NCBI GenBank assembly: GCA_018267585.1
Contig: JAFDYE010000578.1
Coordinates: 1-33,388, forward strand
Source: Bacteroidota bacterium
GTDB taxonomy: Bacteria; Bacteroidota; Bacteroidia; Chitinophagales; Chitinophagaceae
DNA: 33,388 nucleotides
Direction of reading: 5' to 3'
A program made the translations under genes and the position numbers. Each line of letters opens with the position of its first letter. The first letter of the stretch is position 1. Positions 19,036 through 26,803 of the stretch are shown one piece after another. The notes under the pieces are model-generated. The model saw only the letters and a list, made by a program, of their open reading frames with translations, ran no database searches and was not told where the DNA came from.

Positions 19036-19822
19036 TGCGGACCGGGCGAATGTTTTGGTGGTCGCGGGCTATGATCAGAGCGCGGGGGCGGGTGTGCTGT
19101 CGGATGTAAAGACACTGGAGGCGCATGGGGTATATGGATATGCGGTATGTACGGGGTTTACTTTCCAGAACGAGCGTACGATCAGCCGGGTGCAGTGGTT
19201 CCCGGACGCCGAGGTCTTCGAGCAGATCGACCTCTGTTTTGCCAGCCGGGGGTTTGACTGGGTGAAGATGGGCATCACGGAATCGATGGCGTCGGTCGCC
19301 CGGATCATCGGGCACCTGCGGCAGCACAACCCGGAGATAAGGCTTGTGCTCGACCCGGTGATCAAGGCCAGCAGTGGCCATGTGTTCTGGGATGGGGTTG
19401 CCGGGTGGGAGGCTATTGCCAGGCAATGCTACCTGGTGACGCCGAACTGGGAGGAGATCGGGTGGTTATACCCGGGAGAGGACGAGATGGAGCGGTGCCG
19501 GCAGCTGACGAAGGGAATGGGGACTTCCATTTACCTCAAGGGGGGGCATCATCCCGAATTGCCGGGCCGGGATTATCTGTGGACAAGGGGAGAATTGCTG
19601 ATCCTTGACCCCGGGGAGCTTGTGACGGGTGGTGATATGGTGACGGGGCAGGGCCCTGGGATGGGTGGTGGCCCTGTGTATCCCAAACACGGCAGTGGCT
19701 GTGTGCTGTCGTCATCTTTGACGGCGAATCTGGCCCTGGGATATTCGCTGCCGGAAGCTGCGTTCTCCTCGAAAAAGTATATTAATCAATTCTTAACGAG
19801 CAATAAATCTTTACTAGGTTGA
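19025..19822 (+). CDS. thiD: Hydroxymethylpyrimidine / phosphomethylpyrimidine kinase
   Basis: The 265-residue ribokinase-fold enzyme phosphorylates HMP and HMP-phosphate to HMP-pyrophosphate, the pyrimidine substrate for ThiE. Segments seen are VAGYDQSAGAGVLSDVKT (about 13-30), GFDWVKMGIT (about 76-85), LVLDPVIKASSGH (about 107-119) and the C-terminal anion hole KHGSGCVLSSSLTANLALG (about 221-239), which includes the catalytic-site Cys. Just before this motif, at about residues 199-219, sits a Gly-rich stretch that I do not expect in this family. The gene overlaps tenI by 11 bases and ends at the beginning of the thiE frame. Confidence 0.93.
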   Translation: MSTDADRANVLVVAGYDQSAGAGVLSDVKTLEAHGVYGYAVCTGFTFQNERTISRVQWFPDAEVFEQIDLCFASRGFDWVKMGITESMASVARIIGHLRQHNPEIRLVLDPVIKASSGHVFWDGVAGWEAIARQCYLVTPNWEEIGWLYPGEDEMERCRQLTKGMGTSIYLKGGHHPELPGRDYLWTRGELLILDPGELVTGGDMVTGQGPGMGGGPVYPKHGSGCVLSSSLTANLALGYSLPEAAFSSKKYINQFLTSNKSLLG

Positions 19823-19830
19823 GATCATCG

Positions 19831-20463
19831 ATGACCTGGAGGATGGTGGTCAGGCACTATTTTCTTACGATGGATGGGGCGCCGATCGATCATTTGCAAC
19901 AGGTGGAGGCGGCTTGTCGCGCGGGCATCCGTTGGATACAGCTGCGCATGAAGGAGGCTACCGATGAAGATGTCCGGCTGGTGGCGCTGGCCGCAAAGAA
20001 AATAACCGATGCCAGCGACTGCGCCCTGATCATCAACGACAGGGTCGAGGTAGCGGCTCGGGTGGGGGCGAGCGGCGTGCATCTGGGCAAGCAGGACATG
20101 CCGGTAGGCGCCGCAAGGCGGATACTGGGCGAGGACCGTATCATCGGCGGAACCGCGAATACTATCGAGGATATCCGCGAGCACTGTCGCCAGGGGGCGG
20201 ATTATATCGGGCTGGGACCGTATCGGTATACGACGACCAAGAAGAATCTCAACCCGATACTGGGTCTTGAAGGGTACCGGCGGATCATGCGACTTCTGAA
20301 GCAGGAGCAGTTGGCCATTCCCGTGATAGCCATCGGCGGAATAGAGATGAGGGATGCGGGTTCGCTGTTCGATGCGGGTTTGCACGGGGTGGCATTTAGC
20401 GGCATGCTGGTGCATGCCGGCGACCGGGCTGCGGTAGTCGAATCACTCAATAAATTATTTTAA
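19831..20463 (+). CDS. thiE: Thiamine-phosphate synthase
   Basis: This TIM-barrel enzyme joins HMP-pyrophosphate and thiazole phosphate to give thiamine phosphate. The catalytic signatures are intact: IQLRMKEA (pyrophosphate binding), [23 protein letters not shown], the flexible loop [20 protein letters not shown], and the phosphate-binding AIGGIEM and GVAFSGML. This marks it as the real ThiE, while the upstream TenI-like protein is the paralogue. Three starts are possible: TTG 19819 (overlapping the thiD stop by four bases), ATG 19831 and ATG 19843. I list 19831. thiG begins two bases after its stop. Confidence 0.93.
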   Translation: MTWRMVVRHYFLTMDGAPIDHLQQVEAACRAGIRWIQLRMKEATDEDVRLVALAAKKITDASDCALIINDRVEVAARVGASGVHLGKQDMPVGAARRILGEDRIIGGTANTIEDIREHCRQGADYIGLGPYRYTTTKKNLNPILGLEGYRRIMRLLKQEQLAIPVIAIGGIEMRDAGSLFDAGLHGVAFSGMLVHAGDRAAVVESLNKLF

Positions 20464-20465
20464 CT

Positions 20466-21308
20466 ATGTTGAAGATCGCTGACAAGACGTTCGGATCCCG
20501 TCTGTTCACCGGGACGGGGAAGTTTGGTTCATTGGAAGTAATGGAGCGGGCCATACTCGAAAGCGGGTCGGAGCTGGTGACGGTGGCATTGAGGAGGGTG
20601 GGAGTATCGGGGCGGAGGGCTGGCGATCCGGGGAGGGATGGCCCGGGGGCTGGCGATCTGAGGAATGGCCCGGGCGCTGGCGATCGGGGGGATGAGAACA
20701 TACTCTCCCGTCTCCGGCATCCCTGGCTGAACTGGTTGCCCAATACTTCCGGGGTAAGGAATGCCCGGGAGGCGGTGTTTGCCGCCGAGCTGGCGCGGGA
20801 GGCGCTGGGCACCAACTGGCTAAAGCTGGAGATACATCCCGATCCGCGGTGGCTGCTGCCTGATCCTGTGGAGACGCTGTTCGCGGCCGAGCAGCTGGTG
20901 AAAAAAGGTTTTGTCGTGCTGCCCTACGTGCATGCCGATCCTGTGCTGTGCAAGCGGCTGGAGGATGCAGGGGTCGCGGCGGTGATGCCGCTTGGGTCGC
21001 CGATAGGCAGCAATAAGGGATTGAAGACCTTTGATTTCCTGGAGATCATAATACAGCAGAGCGGGGTGCCCGTCGTCGTCGATGCGGGTATCGGGGCGCC
21101 TTCCGATGCCGCCAGGGCTATGGAGATGGGCGCCGACGCGGTGCTTGTCAATACGGCCATAGCGGCCAGCCCCGACCCGGTGTCAATGGCGAGGGCGTTC
21201 AGGCTGGCGGTGGAGAGTGGCAGGATGGCCTTTGACGCGGGGGCGGCGCGGCGGGTAGAGGGTGCGGCGGCTGCCAGCAGTCCGTTGACGGCATTTCTGG
21301 ATCAATAA
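20466..21308 (+). CDS. thiG: Thiazole synthase, with a repeat-built loop insertion
   Basis: ThiG condenses 1-deoxyxylulose 5-phosphate, the glycine-imine made by ThiH and sulfur from ThiS into the thiazole phosphate. The 280-residue protein starts with [16 protein letters not shown] and keeps the VTVALRRV strand, the Schiff-base lysine in [11 protein letters not shown] (Lys120), [32 protein letters not shown] and [25 protein letters not shown]-type phosphate-binding segments. Between ALRRV (about residue 45) and ENILSRL (about residue 77) is an insertion of about 25-30 residues made of three AGD-containing Gly/Arg/Asp repeats. Most ThiG proteins have only a short loop there and are around 255 residues long. 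The reading frame stays open, so the gene is likely still functional. Confidence 0.93.
   Translation: MLKIADKTFGSRLFTGTGKFGSLEVMERAILESGSELVTVALRRVGVSGRRAGDPGRDGPGAGDLRNGPGAGDRGDENILSRLRHPWLNWLPNTSGVRNAREAVFAAELAREALGTNWLKLEIHPDPRWLLPDPVETLFAAEQLVKKGFVVLPYVHADPVLCKRLEDAGVAAVMPLGSPIGSNKGLKTFDFLEIIIQQSGVPVVVDAGIGAPSDAARAMEMGADAVLVNTAIAASPDPVSMARAFRLAVESGRMAFDAGAARRVEGAAAASSPLTAFLDQ
20618..20696 (+). repeat. Imperfect in-frame tandem repeat inside thiG
   Basis: Three copies of a unit beginning with a shared GCTGGCGATC core start at 20618 (30 bases), 20648 (27 bases) and 20675 (about 22 bases, diverging at the end). All unit lengths that matter for the frame are multiples of three, so the protein reads [27 protein letters not shown]. 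The pattern points to replication slippage. Confidence 0.85.
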
Positions 21309-21317
21309 ACTACAGCC

Positions 21318-22496
21318 ATGTTCAACGAAGTAATTGATAAGTATAGCTGGGGAGAGGTGAAGGACAGCATCTACCGCAAGACGGCGGCGGATGTGGAGCG
21401 GGCACTGGCGAAGGGGCAGCGCGACCTGGAGGATCTCAAGGCCCTGATCTCGCCGGCAGCGGGGTCATACCTCGAGGAGATGGCGCAGCAGAGTCACCGT
21501 CTGACGCAGCAACGGTTCGGCAAGGTCATCCAGCTCTATCTTCCGCTGTATCTTTCCAACGAGTGTCAGAATATCTGCACCTATTGCGGGTTTAGCCTGG
21601 ATAACAAAATACGGAGAAGGACGCTGGGGGCGGGTGAGCTGCTACGTGAGGCTGAGGCGGTAAAGGCGATGGGCTATGAGCATGTCCTGCTTGTCAGCGG
21701 GGAGGCCAATCAGACTGTGGGGGTGGATTATTTTGTAAAGGCGCTTAGTGCAGTGCGGCCGCAGTTCGCCCACGTCTCGATGGAGGTACAGCCGTTGGAA
21801 GAGGACGACTACTCGTTGTTGATACGGCATGGTCTGAACGCTGTACTGGTTTATCAGGAGACCTATAACCGGGAGGACTACCGGCTGCACCACCCGAAGG
21901 GAAAGAAGTCGAACTTCGACTACAGGCTTGCTACGCCTGACCGGCTGGGCAGGGCCGGTATTCAAAAGATCGGGCTGGGGGTTCTTATCGGGCTTGAGGA
22001 TTGGAGAACGGACAGCTGGTTTACGGCCCTTCATCTGCGATACCTGGAGAAGAGATACTGGAAAACGAAATATTCGTTGTCGTTCCCGCGGCTGAGGCCC
22101 TTCTCGGGGGAGGGGCGGCGGAATGTGCCGGATGAGGGGAATACCCGCCAGGACAGCAGTTCGGGTGATTGGAGGGGGACGGGTTTGCAACCCAAGGTCG
22201 TCATGTCGGACAGAGAGCTGATCCAGCTGATCTGCGCATACCGGTTGCTGGACGAGGAAGTAGAGCTGTCATTGTCTACACGGGAGAGCCCGGTTTTTCG
22301 GGATCATGCTATCCGGTTGGGGATAACATCGATGAGCGCGGGATCGAGGACCAATCCGGGGGGGTATGTGGTGGACCCGGAGTCGCTGGAGCAGTTCGAG
22401 ATACACGATGACAGGAGTCCGGCGATGATCGTGGAGATGATCCGCCGGCAAGGATATGAGGCTGTGTGGAAGGATTGGGATAAGGGGTTGCAGTGA
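21318..22496 (+). CDS. thiH: 2-iminoacetate synthase ThiH (radical SAM tyrosine lyase)
   Basis: ThiH splits tyrosine to p-cresol and dehydroglycine, the C2-N unit used by ThiG. The 392-residue protein has the radical-SAM cysteine motif CQNICTYC at 83-90 (Cys83, Cys87, Cys90), followed by GFSLDNKIRRRTL. Later come EVQPLEEDDY, VYQETYNREDYRLHHPKGKK, IGLGVLIGLEDWR and the C-terminal SMSAGSRTNPGGY. Between SFPRLRP and LQPKVVMSDREL (about residues 262-289) is an extra stretch of some 20-25 polar and Gly residues. Its stop lies 37 bases before a strong terminator, so it is the last gene of the operon. Confidence 0.95.
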   Translation: MFNEVIDKYSWGEVKDSIYRKTAADVERALAKGQRDLEDLKALISPAAGSYLEEMAQQSHRLTQQRFGKVIQLYLPLYLSNECQNICTYCGFSLDNKIRRRTLGAGELLREAEAVKAMGYEHVLLVSGEANQTVGVDYFVKALSAVRPQFAHVSMEVQPLEEDDYSLLIRHGLNAVLVYQETYNREDYRLHHPKGKKSNFDYRLATPDRLGRAGIQKIGLGVLIGLEDWRTDSWFTALHLRYLEKRYWKTKYSLSFPRLRPFSGEGRRNVPDEGNTRQDSSSGDWRGTGLQPKVVMSDRELIQLICAYRLLDEEVELSLSTRESPVFRDHAIRLGITSMSAGSRTNPGGYVVDPESLEQFEIHDDRSPAMIVEMIRRQGYEAVWKDWDKGLQ

Positions 22497-22533
22497 ATGC
22501 CGTTGCGGGGAATCCAGTGCGGTTAACATAAAA

Positions 22534-22558
22534 AAAGGGCCCCGGTGAGGGGCCCTTT
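22534..22558. terminator. Rho-independent-type hairpin between convergent genes
   Basis: A perfect 10-bp stem (AAAGGGCCCC and GGGGCCCTTT) encloses the loop GGTGA. The run of A before it and T at its end let it work on both strands: it closes the thi operon on the plus strand and the LamG gene, whose stop codon is at 22563-22565, on the minus strand. Confidence 0.9.
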
Positions 22559-22562
22559 CGTT

Positions 22563-24548
22563 CTAGTACAAAAAGAGTTTAGTGGTTAATGCGTCACCGG
22601 TTCGGGTTACGACCCTTACGACGTAGACGCCTGCCGGGAGGTTGGACACCCCGGCTTTTCCGGCGGACAGCTGGCCCTGGCGGAGGATATGCCCGCTGAT
22701 ATCACAGAGGGTGTAGCTTTCATTGTTGCCCCGTAAATAGACGATCTGTGCGGTCAGGTGACCTGTCTTGTACCAGGTGACCCTGCTGGACTCGCCAAAG
22801 TTGAGCACGCGGACAATGCTGTAGGTATACTTGCTGTCAAGGTCCGTCTCGCGGAGGCGGTAGTAGTTGGGACCGTTGATGGGGGTAAGGTCGGTGAATG
22901 AATAGTCGATCGGCTGGCTGCTTTTTCCGGCGGCGGGGACGCTGCCGATGGGGGTATAGGTCTTGCCGTCGGCGCTCCTTTCGATCACGAACTCTCTGCT
23001 GTTCTCTTCCTGGGCGGTCTGCCACTGCAGCAAGCCTTGTACGCCGTTGCGCAGCGCGTTGAATTTGGTCAGGGTCACGGGCAGCGGTACGGGGATGATG
23101 CTCAGGGCGTGGCTGACAAAATTGGAGGTGGCACCGGTCAGCGCGAAATTCTGTAGTGTCCCGTTGTTGGCGGCGACCTGGTCGAAGGCCGTGATCATCC
23201 CGGTATTGTCACTTTTCGAAATACCCTGATTAAAGGTGAACTGGCTGACCAGGTTTGGTTCGGTGCCGCTGAGCGTCTTGTCATAATTGTTGAATATTGT
23301 CAGGGGGTCCAGCTGCGAGCTCCAGAGGCGGACCTCGTCGATGGCGCCATTAAAGGGTTGGAGGTCGCCGTTGACGGTATCTTTTGTAATGCCGAGGGTT
23401 AGGGGGGTGAGGTTCTGCTGGGGCGCTTGCAGTGCGCCTGAGATATCGGCGAAGAACATCCCGTCATAATAAATATGGGTGACCGGGCCGGTAGGGTCAT
23501 TGACGAAGGTCATCTGGTGCCATTCTCCTGTGGGTACCACGTCGTTCGGAAGGTCTCCGGGCTGAAGCGTATAGACCAGGGGGGAGGCGGTGCCGTTGTC
23601 GATGGCGATCTGGGTGGTATTCATCATGATGCCGAACTGGCCGAATTTGTTAAGGACCGTGGTAAAGGAGGGCGCAGTGGGCAGGGTCGTCGCGTTGAAG
23701 TTGAATTCGACCGTTCCGCCCGTCGAGCTGTTCAGTATATTCTCATAGTGGGCGCTGTCGGGGATGATCACCTGGCTTTTGGCTGTGCCGTCGAACAGGA
23801 GGGCGTTGGAGGAATCCGATATCGGGGACCAGGTCCAGTAGGTGGAGGGGACCGGGCCGGTCGAATTGCCGTCGCCAAAGATCTGACCGTCATTGGTAGG
23901 ATTGCTGGTGCTGGAATTATCCAGAGTATGCGTGCCGTTGTCGTTCATTTTATACCAGGCGCGTAGGGTCGGGTCGGCGGGATCGGGATCGGTGAACATG
24001 TCCCTTCTTATAGTAAAGGAAGAGCGCATGGCGCTGAAGGATTTGAGGTCGTCGATTTTTGCCTTTGCGAACTGGGGGTCTGTTGTGAGGGTGACCTGCG
24101 CGCCGATGCGGAACAATTCGCCGTCGTTGAAGCTCACAAATCCGTTGGTAACGGGCGTGCCGTTCAGATAGAGTATTGCCGCGAAGGTGCTGCTGTTGAC
24201 CGACATCGCGATATGGGTCCAGCTGTTCTTCGGCATCTGGACCCCGGTATATATAAAGTTCTGCAGCATGAAGTCGCCCGCCAACATCTCGCCGGTCGCG
24301 TCGTAGCCGATGTAAAAGCCGTTGCCGTTGGCATCCCCGATCGATACGAACTGGTGTGGTGATCCGTCGATGGCCGTCGAGTCGACATAGGCCCAGAATT
24401 CGATGGTAAAGTCGCCATTGTTGAGCGTGGATGTGGGCGATTCGACATAGTTGCCGCCGATGAGATTGAGAGCCTGGTGCTGGGCAAATGAAGGAACGGC
24501 AAACGTCAAAAATGCGCATGTGGAGAGAACCGTGTATAGTTTTCTCAT
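22563..24548 (-). CDS. Secreted LamG-domain protein with T9SS C-terminal sorting signal
   Basis: From the ATG at 24548-24546 the product is 661 residues with a Sec signal (MRKLYT start, cleavage near SFAQ, residue 22). Two concanavalin A/LamG-like domains follow: one at about 24-200 (LNLIGGNYVESP, FTIEFWAYVDS, KIDDLKSFS) and one at about 225-400 (ALLFDGTAKSQVIIPD, WHQMTFVNDPTG, GAIDEVRLWSSQLDP). A region typical of Bacteroidota surface proteins comes next (LTKFNALRNGVQGLLQWQTA, EFVIERSADGKTY), and the last 80 residues form a type A sorting domain (YTLCDISGHILRQG, LPAGVYVVRV, TTKLFLY). It should be exported by type IX secretion and bind glycans or cell-surface material. No catalytic site is visible. 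The longer frame to 24896 lies in intergenic DNA and the opposite gene. Confidence 0.88.
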   Translation of the reverse strand: MRKLYTVLSTCAFLTFAVPSFAQHQALNLIGGNYVESPTSTLNNGDFTIEFWAYVDSTAIDGSPHQFVSIGDANGNGFYIGYDATGEMLAGDFMLQNFIYTGVQMPKNSWTHIAMSVNSSTFAAILYLNGTPVTNGFVSFNDGELFRIGAQVTLTTDPQFAKAKIDDLKSFSAMRSSFTIRRDMFTDPDPADPTLRAWYKMNDNGTHTLDNSSTSNPTNDGQIFGDGNSTGPVPSTYWTWSPISDSSNALLFDGTAKSQVIIPDSAHYENILNSSTGGTVEFNFNATTLPTAPSFTTVLNKFGQFGIMMNTTQIAIDNGTASPLVYTLQPGDLPNDVVPTGEWHQMTFVNDPTGPVTHIYYDGMFFADISGALQAPQQNLTPLTLGITKDTVNGDLQPFNGAIDEVRLWSSQLDPLTIFNNYDKTLSGTEPNLVSQFTFNQGISKSDNTGMITAFDQVAANNGTLQNFALTGATSNFVSHALSIIPVPLPVTLTKFNALRNGVQGLLQWQTAQEENSREFVIERSADGKTYTPIGSVPAAGKSSQPIDYSFTDLTPINGPNYYRLRETDLDSKYTYSIVRVLNFGESSRVTWYKTGHLTAQIVYLRGNNESYTLCDISGHILRQGQLSAGKAGVSNLPAGVYVVRVVTRTGDALTTKLFLY

Positions 24549-24756
24549 AGGGATTGGAATTTGCTGGTCAAGATACTCGAAATTTCCAAGTCTGCATAGC
24601 TGTCGAAATGGATTTACCTCCGAGTAAGGGTAATGCCTGATGTAATAGCGCATCCAAATTCTACAGCCGTGGAAGTTTACCGAACTGGATACACGGGGTA
24701 TTACGAGGGGGAAGGGGGAAATCACTATCTTCGGGAACCTACTATCAGTAGTACTT

Positions 24757-25575
24757 ATGGTGGCGATCAGGAACATACCAACGCTGGATGACAGGCGGGA
24801 AATATCGACCGGGCAGCGGGACGAGTTTCGCGACAACGGGCATTTGCTTGTAAGGGGGTTGCTGAGTGCGGAGGAGATCGGTGTATACCGCGGCATTATT
24901 CTCGAAGCCGTGAAGAAGCAAGGCCGTGACAGGCGGCGGTTACCCGAGCGGGGTATCTACGGGCGAAAGTTCGGGCAGATGGTAAATCTCTGGCGGGTCG
25001 ACGAGGGTGTCCGGCGTTATGTGCTATCGGGAAGGCTTGCCCGGGTGGCGGCTGATCTGCTCGGCGTGTCGGGTGTCAGGATCTATCATGATCATGCGTT
25101 GCTGAAGGATGCCGGGGGCCGGGCGACGTACTGGCACCAGGATCAGTATTACTGGCCGCTGGATACTGCGGATACCGTGACTATGGCGATGCCGATGGTC
25201 GACCAGAGCATCGAGATGGGGATGTTCGTGTTTGCGTCGGGGTCACACAAGAATGGTACTTTCTGGGATCCCAAGCTTTCCGTCGAGCCGGACAGCGCAT
25301 ATAGAAAATATATCCGTGAAAATCATTTTCCGCTGAGCTATGCCGCGGGTATGCGGGCGGGCGACGCGACCTGGCACTATGGAAATACGGTCCATCATAC
25401 GATGGCCAACGATTCGGATCGACGGCGGGAGATGATGACGATCACGTATATGGCGGATGGGGCCAGGGTGGCGAAGCCTGTGCATAAAGCCCAGGTACAT
25501 GAGCTGAACGCGTGGTTGATGGGGCTGCCGCCGGGGAGGCTTGTGGCTTCTGAATTAAATCCGTTAATAAAATAG
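24757..25575 (+). CDS. Phytanoyl-CoA dioxygenase (PhyH) family Fe(II)/2-oxoglutarate oxygenase
   Basis: The 272-residue protein has the double-stranded beta-helix signature of PhyH enzymes. The iron-binding His-x-Asp is in TYWHQDQYYWPLD (His127, Asp129), the distal histidine is in NTVHHTMANDS (His214 by family spacing), and arginines just after it (222-224) can hold 2-oxoglutarate. The start region DEFRDNGHLLVRGLLSAEEI is also typical. Substrates vary across this family and cannot be told here. The gene diverges from the LamG gene across about 208 bases, which hold TATCTTCG at 24726-24733, a 7-of-8 match to the Bacteroidetes -7 element, but no clear -33 partner. No signal peptide is present, so it is cytoplasmic. 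Confidence 0.88.
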   Translation: MVAIRNIPTLDDRREISTGQRDEFRDNGHLLVRGLLSAEEIGVYRGIILEAVKKQGRDRRRLPERGIYGRKFGQMVNLWRVDEGVRRYVLSGRLARVAADLLGVSGVRIYHDHALLKDAGGRATYWHQDQYYWPLDTADTVTMAMPMVDQSIEMGMFVFASGSHKNGTFWDPKLSVEPDSAYRKYIRENHFPLSYAAGMRAGDATWHYGNTVHHTMANDSDRRREMMTITYMADGARVAKPVHKAQVHELNAWLMGLPPGRLVASELNPLIK

Positions 25576-26291
25576 GGATCAGACTGTTGGTTTGTGGTTG
25601 AATATGTGTTGAAATTGGGGATTAATTTCTACGGTGCCACCGGATGTGTTCACAAAGGTAAGTGGGTAGGCGGGTGGGATGGATTTTGCGGTAGGTAGGA
25701 AGATGAAGTAAACAGTGCGGTGAAGGCGCCAGGTGTTCATGCGGGTACGGTTGGGGGTTATAAACGGGCGGTTGGGGAGGTGAGCGATGTGCCGGCAGGG
25801 CGTGGTTGTTTGGGGGGACGGAACCCACGCATCATGGACAATTTGAGGGATTTATATATGCATATATATAAATGTTTGTTTTGTAGAAGCGAAATGGAAA
25901 AATTGCAGAAAATACCATTTTATGGGTATTTGTTATGTCTGGAATTATTCCCATTTTTGCATCGTTATCCAAAAATAGTCTTTAAAAGATTTGAATATTA
26001 GGAAAACTAGGTTTAATTTTGGACAACTATTAACGCCTGCCATATTCAAGTCCTCTGAATCAAGGCTATTTAACTCTTGCATTTATCTCTTATTCGAGCC
26101 ACCATCCTAGAAATTCCTATTTCTGTCTTTGGAATAAAAGTTGAGAAAATAATCCACATCGCTACGGATAAGCCTGCTTCTCTGTCATAAGAAGTATTTA
26201 TGCCAATACCTCTTGTTAGCCAAGTTTTCCATTGCCAATCCTGGAAAGATTAGTTACTAGTTTAGTGACCCTAAAAAATTGAACCCCGGTA
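25576..26291. other. Intergenic gap with sharp base-composition change, no convincing gene
   Basis: The first 270 bases are GC-rich with many TGGG/GGTAGG runs; from about 25850 the DNA turns AT-rich up to the receiver gene. A plus-strand frame at 25720-26001 has no family-like sequence and crosses the composition change, so I do not call it. A 16-base perfect palindrome (TATATATGCATATATA) lies at 25853-25868. On the minus strand a 59-codon stop-free stretch (26073-26249) has no start codon near its beginning. The gap separates the thiamine/LamG/PhyH genes from the polysaccharide cluster and may mark an old insertion boundary. Confidence 0.5.
26253..26269. promoter_or_regulatory. Dyad symmetry upstream of the receiver gene, possible operator
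   Basis: GTTACTA and TAGTGAC are inverted repeats (6 of 7 positions) around a 3-base centre, ending 22 bases before the ATG at 26292. The placement suits a regulator binding site for the polysaccharide cluster, but this rests on symmetry alone. Confidence 0.2.
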
Positions 26292-26684
26292 ATGAAAAAG
26301 CAAATTCTGGCGATAGATGATAGTAAAGCGATACGTTTTTTGTTGCAGACTGTTTTGGGAAGAAGCTATCAAGTGGTGACCGTTCCAGACGGTTATTCGG
26401 CGATGTATTATTTGTCTAATCGTGAGCTCCCTGATATAATTATTGCGGATCCTCAGTTGCCTGATATGGAGGAGTGGGAATTGATCGCGCAGCTCTCTAC
26501 GAGCGGCTTGTACGGAGATATTCCTCTCATTGTATTGTCCGGGCTTGAACCGGAGGAGACGGCGGTGAGGTCGTTACAGTATGGAGCCGTGAAATATTTC
26601 TCCAAGCCTTTTAATCCTGTGGACCTGGTGAATTTTCTTAAGAACATGGTCAAAAACGATTCTGTCACAGCCCAACTGGAATAA
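26292..26684 (+). CDS. Stand-alone response-regulator receiver domain protein
   Basis: The 130-residue product is a single CheY-like receiver without an output domain. The key residues are all present: acidic pair Asp9-Asp10 (AIDDSKAIR), phospho-acceptor Asp53 (IIIADPQLPDM), the hydroxyl residue Ser83 (IVLSG) and Lys105 (YFSKPF). It should therefore be able to accept phosphate, but no histidine kinase lies in the window. It stands 119 bases before an initiating sugar transferase whose own N-terminus looks like a degenerate receiver, so it may control glycan initiation by protein contact. This link is inferred from position and fold resemblance. Confidence 0.9.
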   Translation: MKKQILAIDDSKAIRFLLQTVLGRSYQVVTVPDGYSAMYYLSNRELPDIIIADPQLPDMEEWELIAQLSTSGLYGDIPLIVLSGLEPEETAVRSLQYGAVKYFSKPFNPVDLVNFLKNMVKNDSVTAQLE

Positions 26685-26803
26685 GCGAAGGTTGTCATAT
26701 GAAAAGAACGCACGCGAGTGTATGCATTTAAGTGAACGTGTTTTCCTATTAGCACCAACCGCTATTTCTGAACCACCGTATGTATGAAACATAAACCTTT
26801 TTT

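Noticed and set aside
24549-24896. 116-residue N-terminal extension of the LamG protein
   Set aside because: It would place the signal peptide inside the protein and run into the divergent PhyH gene; the ATG at 24548 begins a proper signal sequence.
25653-25660. TACCTTTG on the minus strand, a perfect -7-type element
   Set aside because: There is no -33 partner and it points into the 3' end of the PhyH gene with no minus-strand gene to serve; such a six-fixed-base match is expected by chance.
25853-25868. 16-base palindrome TATATATGCATATATA as an insertion or attachment site
   Set aside because: It is simple alternating AT sequence in AT-rich DNA, with no matching copy seen elsewhere in the window.
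25720-26001. 93-codon plus-strand frame in the intergenic gap
   Set aside because: The first half is Gly-rich and the second half AT-derived, spanning a composition change; there is no domain, signal or good start context.
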